A stretch of 9,147 nt of DNA from JBBDYG01 sp040901765 (GCA_040901765.1 JBBDYG010000008.1:1-9147), one strand, 5' to 3'. Counted from the stretch's first letter, positions 1 to 7,513 are shown. A program made the numbers and translations. The notes: generated by a model not told the origin, from the letters alone.

Positions 1-178
1 TTGGCGTAAAAACACCCAACGATCGCGATGAAAATCCTATTTGCGACTTGTGTAGAACAACGAGGGGCGGTGCCCCAGGCTACGATGAATCAAGGCCTTC
101 GGCCAAATTGTCAATTAATTTGCGGACATGCGACTCGAATCGGTTAGGAACGGAGTCATCGAAGTTATTAATACATCC
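1..178. other. Intergenic region downstream of the batA-like gene
   Basis: No convincing gene is visible. A short GC hairpin is present at 64-76 (GGGGC, loop GGT, GCCCC). On the minus strand it lies about 100 bases past the batA-like stop and could be a weak terminator, but no clear T-run follows it. A second small GGCC-TTC-GGCC hairpin sits at 94-104. Related operons often continue with further membrane proteins, so the next gene may start beyond the window edge. Confidence 0.4.
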
Positions 179-2005
179 TCAGCCGACCTTTCGGCGGTGG
201 TAGAGAATCGATTCGGTGGTTAGCGCAAGCACGGCTAGTACGGTGAACCAGTACGCGAGCGGAACGCCGGCGGTTACAGATACGATGTCCGCCGTATCCT
301 CCGCACCGCCGAGTTGCGATTCCTGTGCGGAAAGGAGGCTGCAAGCGATCGGCCCGCGCGCTTCGCCGGTTTCTACTTGGTAGAAGCCCGGCTCCGCGAG
401 ATCGTTGAACTCCTTGCCGCGGATTTCGAGCGACTTGCCGGAAGGCGTGGTGAGCTTGCTGACGGCGTCGTCCGCGACCGGTAGCGAGACCACCGCTCCG
501 GGCGGATCGACGGCGCGCAGGGGTTCTTCACGACCCACCAGATGGGTTGCCGCCGAATGGACCAGGACCGGAAACCAAGCGCTGTAGTAAAACTCAGCAG
601 CAATAGGATCGAGATTCACGACGACGGCCGATTTGCCCGCGCGGCTGGCGACGTAAATCAGCGGCACGCCGTCGGTGCTATCGACCAGCACCTGGCTGCC
701 TGACGGTGGTACGATTTGGCGAGCGCCGAGAAACTGAATCGTGCCGGCGTCGATGTGCCGCAGCGCAGGGTGATCGTCCACCAATACCCGCGGAGCGACG
801 ACTTCGATTTCTTCCCCGAGCGATTCCCACCACGGACTTTCCCCCGCGGGACCGAGCACGATCAACCGCGATTCGTCGGGCGGGGTGCCGTGCGCGAGCG
901 TCACTTGGGGATTGTCCGCCACGAGCGTCAACAGGTCCGAATCGCGGGCAAACGCCAGCACGCTTTGCTCCAGAAAGAACCGGCTGTCGGCGGCGACGGC
1001 GATTGGAATGGGCGGCGGCTTGCGGGCGACAAGGTACACCGTGTCGTCCGCGGAAAGCGCATCGTCGCCGTCGAGCTTGGCCACCCAGCGGCCCGGAGGG
1101 GCATCCTCGATCGTGAGCACCTGCGGCTCGTTCAAACCCGGTTGCACCGTGAGGGGGATCACCTTCTTCAACTCTGCAGCGTCGTTCTCGCCGGTCGAGA
1201 GCAGCAAGTCCAACTCGCGTGGCTCTGTCCCGGAAGACGCAACCTGGAAATAGAATTGAAGCTGGCCCTGCTGACCCGGCACATAGGCCAGATCGGCGGC
1301 GATTAGGCCCACGTTCGGTTGAGGTTCGCCGATCTGAACGATCTCGACTTCCTTGGGCAACGCATCTCGGTCGAAGCTGCCGTCGCTCACAAGCAGCACG
1401 CGATGGTCGTATACGCCATTTTGACGATTGCCCGATTCTGGGTTCTGAGAATCAGGGGTGTCTGGTAGGTCTAGTTTGGAAGAATCGCCGCGGCGTGGGA
1501 TTGCCCGTAAATTCAATTCATAGTTCGACACCTGCGCGCGGTCGACAGCGGCGAGGATTTCGCGCGGGTTATCTGTCAAATGCGACAGGTAACGCAGGTC
1601 GCGGTCGATTGTGGCGACCGCCACTCGCTGCACGCCGTCCATCGCGCGGGCGATGTCGCGAACGCGCTCCTGCGCGAGGGCCAGCCGAGTCGTTCCGCCG
1701 TTGCGGGCCTGCATTGAGGCGCTGGTGTCGATCAGCAGCAATAAATCTTGGTGCTTCGCGCCGGTCCACCTTGGCTGAGCCAGCGCCAGCGCGATTGCGG
1801 CAAACGCCAGCGCCATGAGGAGCAGCGACCACAGGTCGCGTAATCGGTGGAGCAAGTGGTGGGGCCGGCGCTCCTGTAGGATCCGCTGCCACAGGAACAG
1901 CGCGGTGGTAGGCCGTCGCCGTGGGCGGACCTTGAGCAGGTAGATCGCCACGAGCGGCAGAATTGCCGCGAGCGACCACAGCATCAGCGGGGCGGCGAAC
2001 GTCAC
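179..2005 (-). CDS. BatA-like membrane protein with vWA domain
   Basis: The product is 608 residues if it starts at the GTG at 2005, which overlaps the TGA of the upstream DUF58 gene (GTGA). An in-frame ATG lies farther upstream but would place 87 arginine-rich residues in front of the conserved N-terminus, so I rejected it. Residues 1-80 show the BatA-type double membrane segment (about 6-23 and 58-77) around the KVRPRRRPTTALFLWQ motif. A von Willebrand A domain follows, with the metal-binding DTSAS motif at 93-97 and a VSDGS strand near 206-210. A long beta-rich periplasmic part leads to a third membrane helix (about 582-602) and a basic end. A run of six Gs about 8 bases upstream can serve as RBS. 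In the family these proteins are membrane partners of MoxR ATPases; the exact role here is unknown. Oddity: residues 170-198 form a Ser/Asn/Asp/Pro-rich insertion within the vWA domain. Confidence 0.9.
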   Translation of the reverse strand: MTFAAPLMLWSLAAILPLVAIYLLKVRPRRRPTTALFLWQRILQERRPHHLLHRLRDLWSLLLMALAFAAIALALAQPRWTGAKHQDLLLLIDTSASMQARNGGTTRLALAQERVRDIARAMDGVQRVAVATIDRDLRYLSHLTDNPREILAAVDRAQVSNYELNLRAIPRRGDSSKLDLPDTPDSQNPESGNRQNGVYDHRVLLVSDGSFDRDALPKEVEIVQIGEPQPNVGLIAADLAYVPGQQGQLQFYFQVASSGTEPRELDLLLSTGENDAAELKKVIPLTVQPGLNEPQVLTIEDAPPGRWVAKLDGDDALSADDTVYLVARKPPPIPIAVAADSRFFLEQSVLAFARDSDLLTLVADNPQVTLAHGTPPDESRLIVLGPAGESPWWESLGEEIEVVAPRVLVDDHPALRHIDAGTIQFLGARQIVPPSGSQVLVDSTDGVPLIYVASRAGKSAVVVNLDPIAAEFYYSAWFPVLVHSAATHLVGREEPLRAVDPPGAVVSLPVADDAVSKLTTPSGKSLEIRGKEFNDLAEPGFYQVETGEARGPIACSLLSAQESQLGGAEDTADIVSVTAGVPLAYWFTVLAVLALTTESILYHRRKVG

Positions 2006-2865
2006 GCGACAAGCCCCCCACGCCGCAGAATGTCCTGGATCACCGCCTCGAACGGCGGCTCGGGCGTCGTTGACGCGAGGCCGATCCCCTGCCGGACGCA
2101 GCACCGCTTTAGCGACTGGTTCCAATCGGCGAGCGCCTGCTGGTACTGCCGCACTTCTTGGGGCGAAACGGTGACGCGGAGCCGCGCACCCGATTCCACG
2201 CACTCCAGATCGGCGTCGCCGAGCCAATCGCACTTTGTATCGCGGTCGTCCTGCACCTGTAAGCAATAGACTTCGTGACCGTGGTATTGCAGGAACCCCA
2301 ACCCTTCTTCAAAGCCGTCGGGAAACAGGAAATCTGACAAGACCACGACCAATCCTCGGCGGGTGTGGCGGGCCTGAAAGATTCGCGCGCAAGCGCCGAA
2401 CCGCGTGTCGCCGGCTTGCAGCGGAGCGTCTTCCAGGCTCCGTAACAGCGGCAGCACTTTGCCGCGACCGCGGCACGGCTCGATGAGCGGCGTCAACGTT
2501 TCGCCCAGGCCCGCCACCGCCACGCGGTCGAGGCTATGCAGGGCGATGTACCCCAGCGCCGCCGCAAGTTGCCGAATGTAGAGAAACTTCGTCTCCATCG
2601 ACCGACTGCAATCGACCAGCAGGTAGATCGTGGCGTCCTCTTCCAGCTCGAAGAGCTTGATCACGAGCGTTTCGAAGCGGGCGTAAATCCGCCAGTCGAT
2701 CGCCCGGTAGTCGGCGCCGAAATAATACTCGGAATAGTCGGCAAACGTGATGCCGGTCCCCTTCTTGGTCGTGCGGCGACTGGATTGCAACGTCCCCCCG
2801 AGCACCTTCCGCGCCAGCAGATAGAGCGAATCGAGCCGGCGAATGAAGTCGGAGTCGGTCAGCAT
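2002..2865 (-). CDS. DUF58 domain protein, MoxR partner
   Basis: The product is 287 residues from the ATG at 2865 (MLTDSDF). An in-frame ATG at 2934 would add 23 residues encoded by a repeat tract (reading like NPQSDIHNPQ), so the downstream start is preferred. The DUF58 signature is clear: GTGITF at 37-41, GADYRAIDW at 50-58 and AR at 62-63. A vWA-like fold follows, with VDCSRSM at 84-90 supplying a DxSxS metal site (D85, S87, S89) and SDF at 177-179. No membrane helix is visible, so it is probably the short cytosolic form of the family. It lies downstream of moxR and overlaps the batA-like gene by 4 bases, so translational coupling is likely. It probably bridges the ATPase and the membrane vWA protein; that role is inferred from conserved gene order. 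A GGAAG abuts the ATG, which is too close for a normal RBS. Confidence 0.93.
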   Translation of the reverse strand: MLTDSDFIRRLDSLYLLARKVLGGTLQSSRRTTKKGTGITFADYSEYYFGADYRAIDWRIYARFETLVIKLFELEEDATIYLLVDCSRSMETKFLYIRQLAAALGYIALHSLDRVAVAGLGETLTPLIEPCRGRGKVLPLLRSLEDAPLQAGDTRFGACARIFQARHTRRGLVVVLSDFLFPDGFEEGLGFLQYHGHEVYCLQVQDDRDTKCDWLGDADLECVESGARLRVTVSPQEVRQYQQALADWNQSLKRCCVRQGIGLASTTPEPPFEAVIQDILRRGGLVA

Positions 2866-2870
2866 CTTCC

Positions 2871-2941
2871 ATTGCGGATTGTGGATATCGGATTGCGGAT
2901 TGAAGAAACCCAATCTGCAATCCGAAATCCGCAATCCGAAA
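2871..2941. repeat. Long imperfect inverted repeat between moxR and DUF58 gene
   Basis: Arms of about 30 bases (2871-2901 and 2912-2941) are built from the words ATTGCGGATT and AATCCGCAAT, repeated about twice per arm and separated by a loop of about 10 bases. The arms are largely complementary, so the mRNA could fold into a long hairpin between the two genes. It fills almost the whole gap between the moxR stop at 2945 and the DUF58 start at 2865. Similar tracts are, to my knowledge, common as dispersed intergenic repeats in planctomycetes. Possible roles are mRNA stabilisation or differential expression along the operon; none is shown. Confidence 0.75.
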
Positions 2942-2944
2942 TTC

Positions 2945-3934
2945 CTACTTCAGTTGTTCGATCACCTTGCGCAACACGTCATCGGTGCGGATGCCGTCGG
3001 CTTCGCCTTCGAAGCTGAGAATGATGCGGTGGCGCAGGGCGGGGATGGCGACGGCGGCTACGTCGTCGCGCGAAACGTGGTACCGACCGGCTAGCAGCGC
3101 CCTTGCCCGGCTGGCGGCGAGCATCGCCTGCGCGCCGCGCGGCGACGCCCCATGCCGCACGAGCCGCTTCACGTCCGCTGGGGCGTCGTCATTGTCGGGA
3201 TGGGTGGCACGAACGATGTGTATTAAGTAATCTTGCACCGCTCCGTCGATGGGCACCTCGCGCAGCGTGCGGCCCATGTGCAAAATTTCCTCGCCGTTGG
3301 CGACCGCCGATATCTTTGGGTGCGCATTGCCGCCCGTGCGATCGAGGATCTTCGCAAATTCCGCGTGCGAAGGCATCTTGACCAGCAGCTTGAAGAAAAA
3401 CCGATCGAGTTGCGCCTCGGGTAGTGGAAACGTGCCGTCCTGCTCGATCGGGTTTTGGGTCGCAAGCACGAAGAACGGCGTGCCGATCGGATGCGTCTTG
3501 CCGGCAACGGTCACCGAGCGTTCTTGCATCGTCTCGAGCAGTGCCGACTGCGTTTTGGGCGTCGCGCGGTTGATCTCGTCCGCCAGCAGAATATTGCAGA
3601 AGACCGGTCCCGGTTGGAACTCGAGCGTCTTTCGCCCCTCGCGGTCCATGAGCACCTGCGTGCCGACGATGTCGGCCGGCAGCAGATCCGGGGTGAACTG
3701 AATTCGCTGGAACTTTAGATCGAGCGCCTGGGAGATCGTATGCACCAGGGCCGTTTTCCCCAGGCCCGGCACGCCTTCGAGCAGCACGTGGCCGCCCGAG
3801 ACAACGGCCATCAGCACGTCTTCCACCAATTGCTGCTGACCGACGATGAACTTGCCGACCTCTTCGCGGATGGCGTCAAAGGTGCGGATGAATTGCTCGG
3901 TGCTCTGCTTGGCGGCGTCGGCCAAGAGCGTCAT
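2945..3934 (-). CDS. moxR: MoxR-family AAA+ ATPase
   Basis: The product is 329 residues, normal for the family. Walker A is GVPGLGKT at 54-61, Walker B ILLADE at 115-120, sensor 1 ATQN at 158-161. The MoxR hallmark LPEAQLDRF at 171-179 is present, with R178 and, near the C-terminus, GASPRGAQA at 262-270 (sensor 2 arginine R266). MoxR ATPases couple ATP hydrolysis to maturation or activation of vWA-containing partners. Here the likely partners are the DUF58 protein and the BatA-like protein encoded next. The ATG overlaps the stop of the upstream gene (ATGA) and has a GAGGAG Shine-Dalgarno about 5 bases upstream (plus 3940-3945), which fixes the start. The protein is expected to be cytoplasmic. 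All catalytic residues I looked for are present. Confidence 0.97.
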   Translation of the reverse strand: MTLLADAAKQSTEQFIRTFDAIREEVGKFIVGQQQLVEDVLMAVVSGGHVLLEGVPGLGKTALVHTISQALDLKFQRIQFTPDLLPADIVGTQVLMDREGRKTLEFQPGPVFCNILLADEINRATPKTQSALLETMQERSVTVAGKTHPIGTPFFVLATQNPIEQDGTFPLPEAQLDRFFFKLLVKMPSHAEFAKILDRTGGNAHPKISAVANGEEILHMGRTLREVPIDGAVQDYLIHIVRATHPDNDDAPADVKRLVRHGASPRGAQAMLAASRARALLAGRYHVSRDDVAAVAIPALRHRIILSFEGEADGIRTDDVLRKVIEQLK

Positions 3935-5580
3935 GGCGTCTCCTCAACCTGGTGGATCGACTCAAAATAATTTTTGACGCCCGACTTCACCTGCTCGGGG
4001 ACGTCTTCTCGGCTGACGAAGGACTCTACTTGTCGCTCGAAGCTTCGCTTTTTCGCGACGTGCGATTGGCTGGAAGTTCCCGTGCCGTCATCGGCGGTTT
4101 CGACCGTCGTTTGCGAGGGGCCTTGGCCTTTGATGCCTTGGAGGGCCGTGGTGTTTCCATTGTCGAGCAACTCTTCTTCCGAGTCGGCACGAAAAGTATT
4201 CGATCCCATGCCCGCCTTCTTGCCGCCGGCGTTTGGCGATTGGCACAAACCGCCCTGGCACTCGCTGCACGCCTGGCAGAGCTTGGCCAGCTTATTGCAG
4301 GCCTCGCACTTGATGCCCATCTTCTTGAGGTACTTCGCCAACTCGTCGAGTTCTTTTTCCACGGCTTGCTCGCACGCCTGGCACTCGCCGAGCGCATCGG
4401 AATCGACCTTGCCGGATTCCCGCTCTTGCTGCGAGGCTTTGTTGAGCGATTCGTCGAGTTCTTGAACGGAGCTTGCCAGATTCTCGATGGCTTGTCCCAA
4501 CTCACCACCGGCTTCGCCCTTCGCGCCGGACGCCGAGCCGCTGGATCCGCTTTGCCCGCCGCTGCGGGCAGTGGAGCTTTGGCCCTTCTCGGCGCGGCTG
4601 GTGCTGCTGGAACCCGAGCGGCCCCGCTGATTCTGTACCGCCGCGGCCATCCGTTGGCTCGCTGCTTTCAGTCGCGCAAGCTGCTTCTGCTGCTCGCTCA
4701 GACTCTTTGCGCCTTCGGGCTTCATCGAAGCCAACTCTTGCGCCGCTTCTTTGTACTGCTGTTGCGCGAACTTCTGTGCTAGCGGCTTCGTCTCCCGTTC
4801 GTTTTCCAGTTCCTTCGCCGCGTCGTTGAGAAGCTTCTCATCGCGGCGTTGCTCGAGTTTCGTGCGGGCCTTCTGCAATTGCGTTTCCAGCTTCGCGTAC
4901 TGCCGCAGGGCTTCCTTTTGATCGGTCGTTTCCTTGAGCGCTTCGATCATCTCCCGCAGTTTGTCGGGGTTCAGCAGTTCACGCTCCTCCTTGTCTTCCG
5001 TCTGGGCGTTTAGCTCGTCGAGTAGATCGGTGAGGTCTTTGTTGATCTCCACCGTGCTGGCAAGCGTGGCCTGCTCCAACGCAAGCTCGTCGAGGACCGC
5101 CTTGCTCGGCTGTTTGAAGCCGAGGGCAACCGCCAATGTCGCCAGCGCAATGGCTAGGACCGCGATCCGCCCCGGCGGACGCCAACTGACAGCGGCGGGC
5201 TGAAGCGGCTGAAGTCGCGTGGCGGTTTGCTCGGCTTGCAAGGCGTAGAACCCGTCGGTGTGATGTTGATTGCGAAAATGGAGCCACGACAGCAGCGTGT
5301 CTTGCAAACGAAAGTGGCGGTCGGCGAATCGGGCGGTGCTCTCCGCACTGGATCGCGACAGAACCCACCCGGCGACGGCCGCGGCAAGTCCCGCCACGGC
5401 GCTGGCCGCGTACCAACTGCGCGGCACGGCGTAACCTTGCACCACGTAGGCCAGCGCGATAGCGAGCATCGCCCCCGCCACCACCAGCAGGGTCCACACG
5501 CTGACCCGCGCCAAGCTGCGCAGATTCAAACGCTGCCGCACCGTTCGCAGGAAACCTTCGATCCGAGGTTGAGGGTCCAT
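3931..5580 (-). CDS. Membrane-anchored coiled-coil protein with Cys cluster (DUF4175-like)
   Basis: The product is 549 residues and leads the operon. Three hydrophobic segments are visible (about 26-48, 55-74 and 137-154), with an amphipathic stretch between the second and third. A long Glu/Gln/Lys-rich coiled coil follows (about 160-315), then a low-complexity Ser/Gly linker (318-360). The next region holds eight cysteines, mostly as CxxC: C400/C403, C425/C428, C435/C438/C441, C446. The C-terminal module, around REDVPEQVKSGVKNYFESI, resembles the short conserved tail often seen in MoxR-cluster proteins. The layout resembles DUF4175-type proteins, but I cannot assign the family firmly. It probably acts as a membrane scaffold for the MoxR machine; the cysteine cluster could bind zinc. 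The start is supported by AAAGGA six bases upstream of the ATG and by a promoter-like TATAAT further up. Confidence 0.9.
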   Translation of the reverse strand: MDPQPRIEGFLRTVRQRLNLRSLARVSVWTLLVVAGAMLAIALAYVVQGYAVPRSWYAASAVAGLAAAVAGWVLSRSSAESTARFADRHFRLQDTLLSWLHFRNQHHTDGFYALQAEQTATRLQPLQPAAVSWRPPGRIAVLAIALATLAVALGFKQPSKAVLDELALEQATLASTVEINKDLTDLLDELNAQTEDKEERELLNPDKLREMIEALKETTDQKEALRQYAKLETQLQKARTKLEQRRDEKLLNDAAKELENERETKPLAQKFAQQQYKEAAQELASMKPEGAKSLSEQQKQLARLKAASQRMAAAVQNQRGRSGSSSTSRAEKGQSSTARSGGQSGSSGSASGAKGEAGGELGQAIENLASSVQELDESLNKASQQERESGKVDSDALGECQACEQAVEKELDELAKYLKKMGIKCEACNKLAKLCQACSECQGGLCQSPNAGGKKAGMGSNTFRADSEEELLDNGNTTALQGIKGQGPSQTTVETADDGTGTSSQSHVAKKRSFERQVESFVSREDVPEQVKSGVKNYFESIHQVEETP

Positions 5581-5586
5581 CGTCGA

Positions 5587-5592
5587 TCCTTT
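5587..5592 (-). promoter_or_regulatory. Shine-Dalgarno site of the first operon gene
   Basis: AAAGGA on the minus strand lies six bases before the ATG at 5580. This spacing supports that start, although open reading frame in other frames extends upstream. Confidence 0.6.
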
Positions 5593-5621
5593 GAGGGTTA
5601 GAGCCTTCCACGCAATGGCAG

Positions 5622-5655
5622 ATTATAGCGGGTTGCCTGGGTCCGCGTCGATCAA
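5622..5655 (-). promoter_or_regulatory. Putative promoter of the MoxR operon
   Basis: A perfect TATAAT -10 box occupies 5627-5622 on the minus strand, in otherwise GC-rich DNA. It would start transcription near 5615 and give a 5' leader of about 35 bases before the ATG at 5580. The -35 region is weak: a TTGATC lies upstream, but at 22 bases the spacing is too long for a standard sigma-70 promoter. The -10 box is directly visible; promoter activity is inferred. Confidence 0.45.
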
Positions 5656-5673
5656 AATTCTTCCGAGATTCGT

Positions 5674-5699
5674 GCAAAGGCCATTTTCCAGGCCTTTGC
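5674..5699. repeat. Perfect 9-bp hairpin, possible terminator
   Basis: GCAAAGGCC and GGCCTTTGC are perfectly complementary around an 8-base loop. No T-run follows on either strand. It lies about 33 bases beyond the stop of the minus-strand remnant at 5732-5962 and upstream of the operon promoter, so it may be an old terminator that insulates the operon, or an operator. Confidence 0.45.
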
Positions 5700-5731
5700 C
5701 CCTTCGGCCAGCCCTTTGTAGCTGTCACTTT

Positions 5732-5962
5732 TTACTCGTTGCATTTTGACTTGGCCTGACGGCCCGGCGATCCGCCCGGTGAAGTGACGGCTTTAGTGGT
5801 CCCTGCATTTATATTCCAAGCGAACAGCAAACTGTCCGGCGACGCATCAAGACCCTGTACTGACATGAACCCGAGGCTACCGATCCGAGTTGTCGTCGGA
5901 TTGGCGAGATTGATTTCATACAAGTCGTCGGGCAGCGTTGGCGAACCCTGGGTTGATTCGTG
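5732..5962 (-). pseudogene. Remnant of a secreted beta-propeller-like protein
   Basis: This open frame lacks a normal start (a TTG at 5923 is the only candidate, and a TAA lies upstream at 5965-5963). It reads LPDDLYEINLANPTTTRIG, then SLGFMSVQGLDASPDSLLFAW. That pattern resembles one blade of the secreted propeller-type repeat proteins (TG-x-IG-x-VQGL-F/A style) common among PEP-CTERM proteins of planctomycetes. Only about one repeat survives and the tail after residue about 50 looks random. The family match is from memory of the pattern, not from a search. It could also be chance. Confidence 0.35.
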
Positions 5963-5966
5963 TTAG

Positions 5967-5995
5967 TTGACAGACCGACCTGGTGCGGCAATATT
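5967..5995 (+). promoter_or_regulatory. Putative promoter of the FGE-like gene
   Basis: A perfect TTGACA (5967-5972) is followed after 17 bases by AATATT (5990-5995), which matches TATAAT at four of six positions. Transcription would begin about 30 bases upstream of the ATG at 6032. An RBS-like GAGGGG at 6018-6023 lies 8 bases before that ATG. Confidence 0.45.
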
Positions 5996-6031
5996 CTCTG
6001 GTGGGGTCCGACGAATTGAGGGGAATGACTA

Positions 6032-6445
6032 ATGAAATTAATGAGAGCCGTGGTGTTCGGGACGCTATCGCTTGTGTTTGTATGCGCGCCAGCCAATTGT
6101 CTCTATGCCGTCACTATCGACTGGGTGTCCATTGGCAATCGCGGCAACGAGTCCGAGAATGAGTTTGGGGGTGTAGCTTACGCATACCGCATTGGCAAGT
6201 ACGAGGTCACTAATGCCCAATATGCAGAATTCCTAAATGCAGTCGCTGCCACCGACAGCAACTCTTTGTACAACGGCGATATGGAATCCAAAATCATGGG
6301 TGGCATCAGGCGAACCGGATCGAATGGAAGCTACTGCTATACAGTAAAGCCCGGCCGGGATGACTACCAGGTAGTGTACGTCTCCTACTTTGACGCCATG
6401 CGTTTTGTCAACTGGCTGGAGAACGGACAGCCCAATGGCATTTGA
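6032..6445 (+). pseudogene. Truncated SUMF1/FGE-like (EgtB/PvdO) secreted protein
   Basis: The product has 137 residues: a signal peptide (about 1-26, ending around ANCLYA) and then the N-terminal part of a formylglycine-generating-enzyme-like domain. Recognisable motifs are VTIDWVSIGN, YRIGKYEVTNAQYAEFLNAV and YVSYFDAMRFVNWLENGQPNG. Full-length relatives have a domain of about 220-260 residues and, in planctomycetes, often a PEP-CTERM tail. Here the frame stops at TGA 6443-6445 just after the first third to half, and the C-terminal core with the metal/active site is missing. I could not find its continuation in any frame of 6446-6637, so a deletion is more likely than a simple frameshift. 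Promoter and RBS look intact, so a short protein may still be made. If functional, it would act outside the cytoplasm, but catalysis is improbable. Confidence 0.75.
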
Positions 6446-6637
6446 CTGGGCAAGTTGCTTCCGGTGCGTTCCTAGACTCGAATTCCCTGCGCGTGCGTTA
6501 GGATGTGAGGGCCATCTCCGAGCGGCTCGTGGATCGGAAACATAGGCGTTACTATAACGGTGTAACTTCGGGGATTCAGTTGTCGTCCAATTTGGCATCA
6601 GTGCGCCGTTTCGATCGCCACTAATGAGGGGGTTTTT
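6446..6637 (+). other. Gap between truncated FGE-like gene and esterase, with RBS
   Basis: No coding remnant is recognisable in the three forward frames. The useful signal is GAGGGGG at 6626-6632, five bases upstream of the ATG at 6638, a strong Shine-Dalgarno for the esterase. No clear terminator or promoter is seen. Confidence 0.5.
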
Positions 6638-7513
6638 ATGCGAAGCTACGTCCCAGTTGTGTGCTGCCTGTTTTTCGCTATGGCTGCTCCGATCGCGCCA
6701 GCCGCTAATGTAAACGATTTCATCGACTTCTCGCTACGGAGTGCGACAAACACGTTAATTCTCCCTGCCCGCCTGTACGTTCCGCCTCCAGCAGCCGACC
6801 CATCACCGCGCCCGCTCATTCTGTTCCTGCACGGTTCCGGCGAGTCAGGCGTGGATAACCTCGCGCAAGTCAATGGGAATATCGACTTCCTGCTGGCGGA
6901 GGCAAAGCGTCGAGATGCCTTTCTCTACGCGCCGCAAACCAACATCGGGTGGGCTGGCTCGACTGTCTTGACACGGACAATGACGATGATTGATCGGGCA
7001 ATTGCCGATCAAGAAGTTGACCCGAACCGGATTTATGTGACGGGCCTTTCAATGGGTGGTGGCGGCGTATGGAACATTATTACTAGGTATCCAGATCGGT
7101 TCGCAGCCGCTGTGCCCATTTGCCCAGTAACTCCCTCGCCGTTCGACCCCGCGAGCCTGGATGGACAATCGATATGGGATTTTCACGCCCGCAACGACTC
7201 AACTGTTTCGGTCAACGCGAGTCGTAATGTCATTAGCGGCATTCTCGCCGCTGCCTCAGAACCTGTTCCCGAGTATCCTGCATTTGGAGGACTATTTCCG
7301 AATTTCCAGTATGACAATAACCTGCTCGACCTTCATTACACGGAGTTTCGCATTGGCGGGCATGGCATTTGGTCGCAGGTCTACCGTCGCCAGGATATGT
7401 ACGATTGGATGTTTGGGCATTCGCTTGTGCCTGAACCATCGACTCTCGTGATCCTGGCCGTTTCATTGATGGGATTCGTCATGATCTGTTCACGCCGTGG
7501 GTCTGGCGTGTAG
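6638..7513 (+). CDS. Secreted alpha/beta hydrolase (esterase) with PEP-CTERM anchor
   Basis: The product is 291 residues. A signal peptide covers about 1-23 (cleavage near APAA). The hydrolase core shows LILFLHGSGESG at 60-71 (oxyanion-hole HG), the nucleophile elbow GLSMG at 136-140 with Ser138, a likely acid Asp187 in FHARND, and His242 in GGHGIW, completing a Ser-Asp-His triad. Sequence style resembles predicted peptidases/esterases of the COG4099 or PHB-depolymerase-like group; the substrate is unknown. The C-terminus is a textbook PEP-CTERM signal: VPEPS at 264-268, a hydrophobic helix, then a basic SRRGSG tail. In exosortase-bearing bacteria such a tail is processed and directs proteins to the cell surface. 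The start has a strong GAGGGGG RBS. It may share its upstream region with the truncated FGE-like gene, but a 192-base gap separates them. Confidence 0.93.
   Translation: MRSYVPVVCCLFFAMAAPIAPAANVNDFIDFSLRSATNTLILPARLYVPPPAADPSPRPLILFLHGSGESGVDNLAQVNGNIDFLLAEAKRRDAFLYAPQTNIGWAGSTVLTRTMTMIDRAIADQEVDPNRIYVTGLSMGGGGVWNIITRYPDRFAAAVPICPVTPSPFDPASLDGQSIWDFHARNDSTVSVNASRNVISGILAAASEPVPEYPAFGGLFPNFQYDNNLLDLHYTEFRIGGHGIWSQVYRRQDMYDWMFGHSLVPEPSTLVILAVSLMGFVMICSRRGSGV

Noticed and set aside
2006..2266. Upstream ATG start for the batA-like gene
   Set aside because: It would add 87 arginine-rich residues overlapping the DUF58 gene; the GTG at 2005 fits the conserved BatA N-terminus and the 4-base overlap.
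3952..4782. 276-residue plus-strand open frame
   Set aside because: It is the antisense shadow of the coiled-coil gene; its Leu/Ala/Arg-rich composition follows from complementing Glu/Gln/Lys codons, and the opposite strand has strong family evidence.
4979..5728. 249-residue minus-strand open frame
   Set aside because: It is an alternative frame of the first operon gene with Arg/Gly/Ala-rich random composition, while the other frame has membrane segments, a coiled coil and a good RBS.
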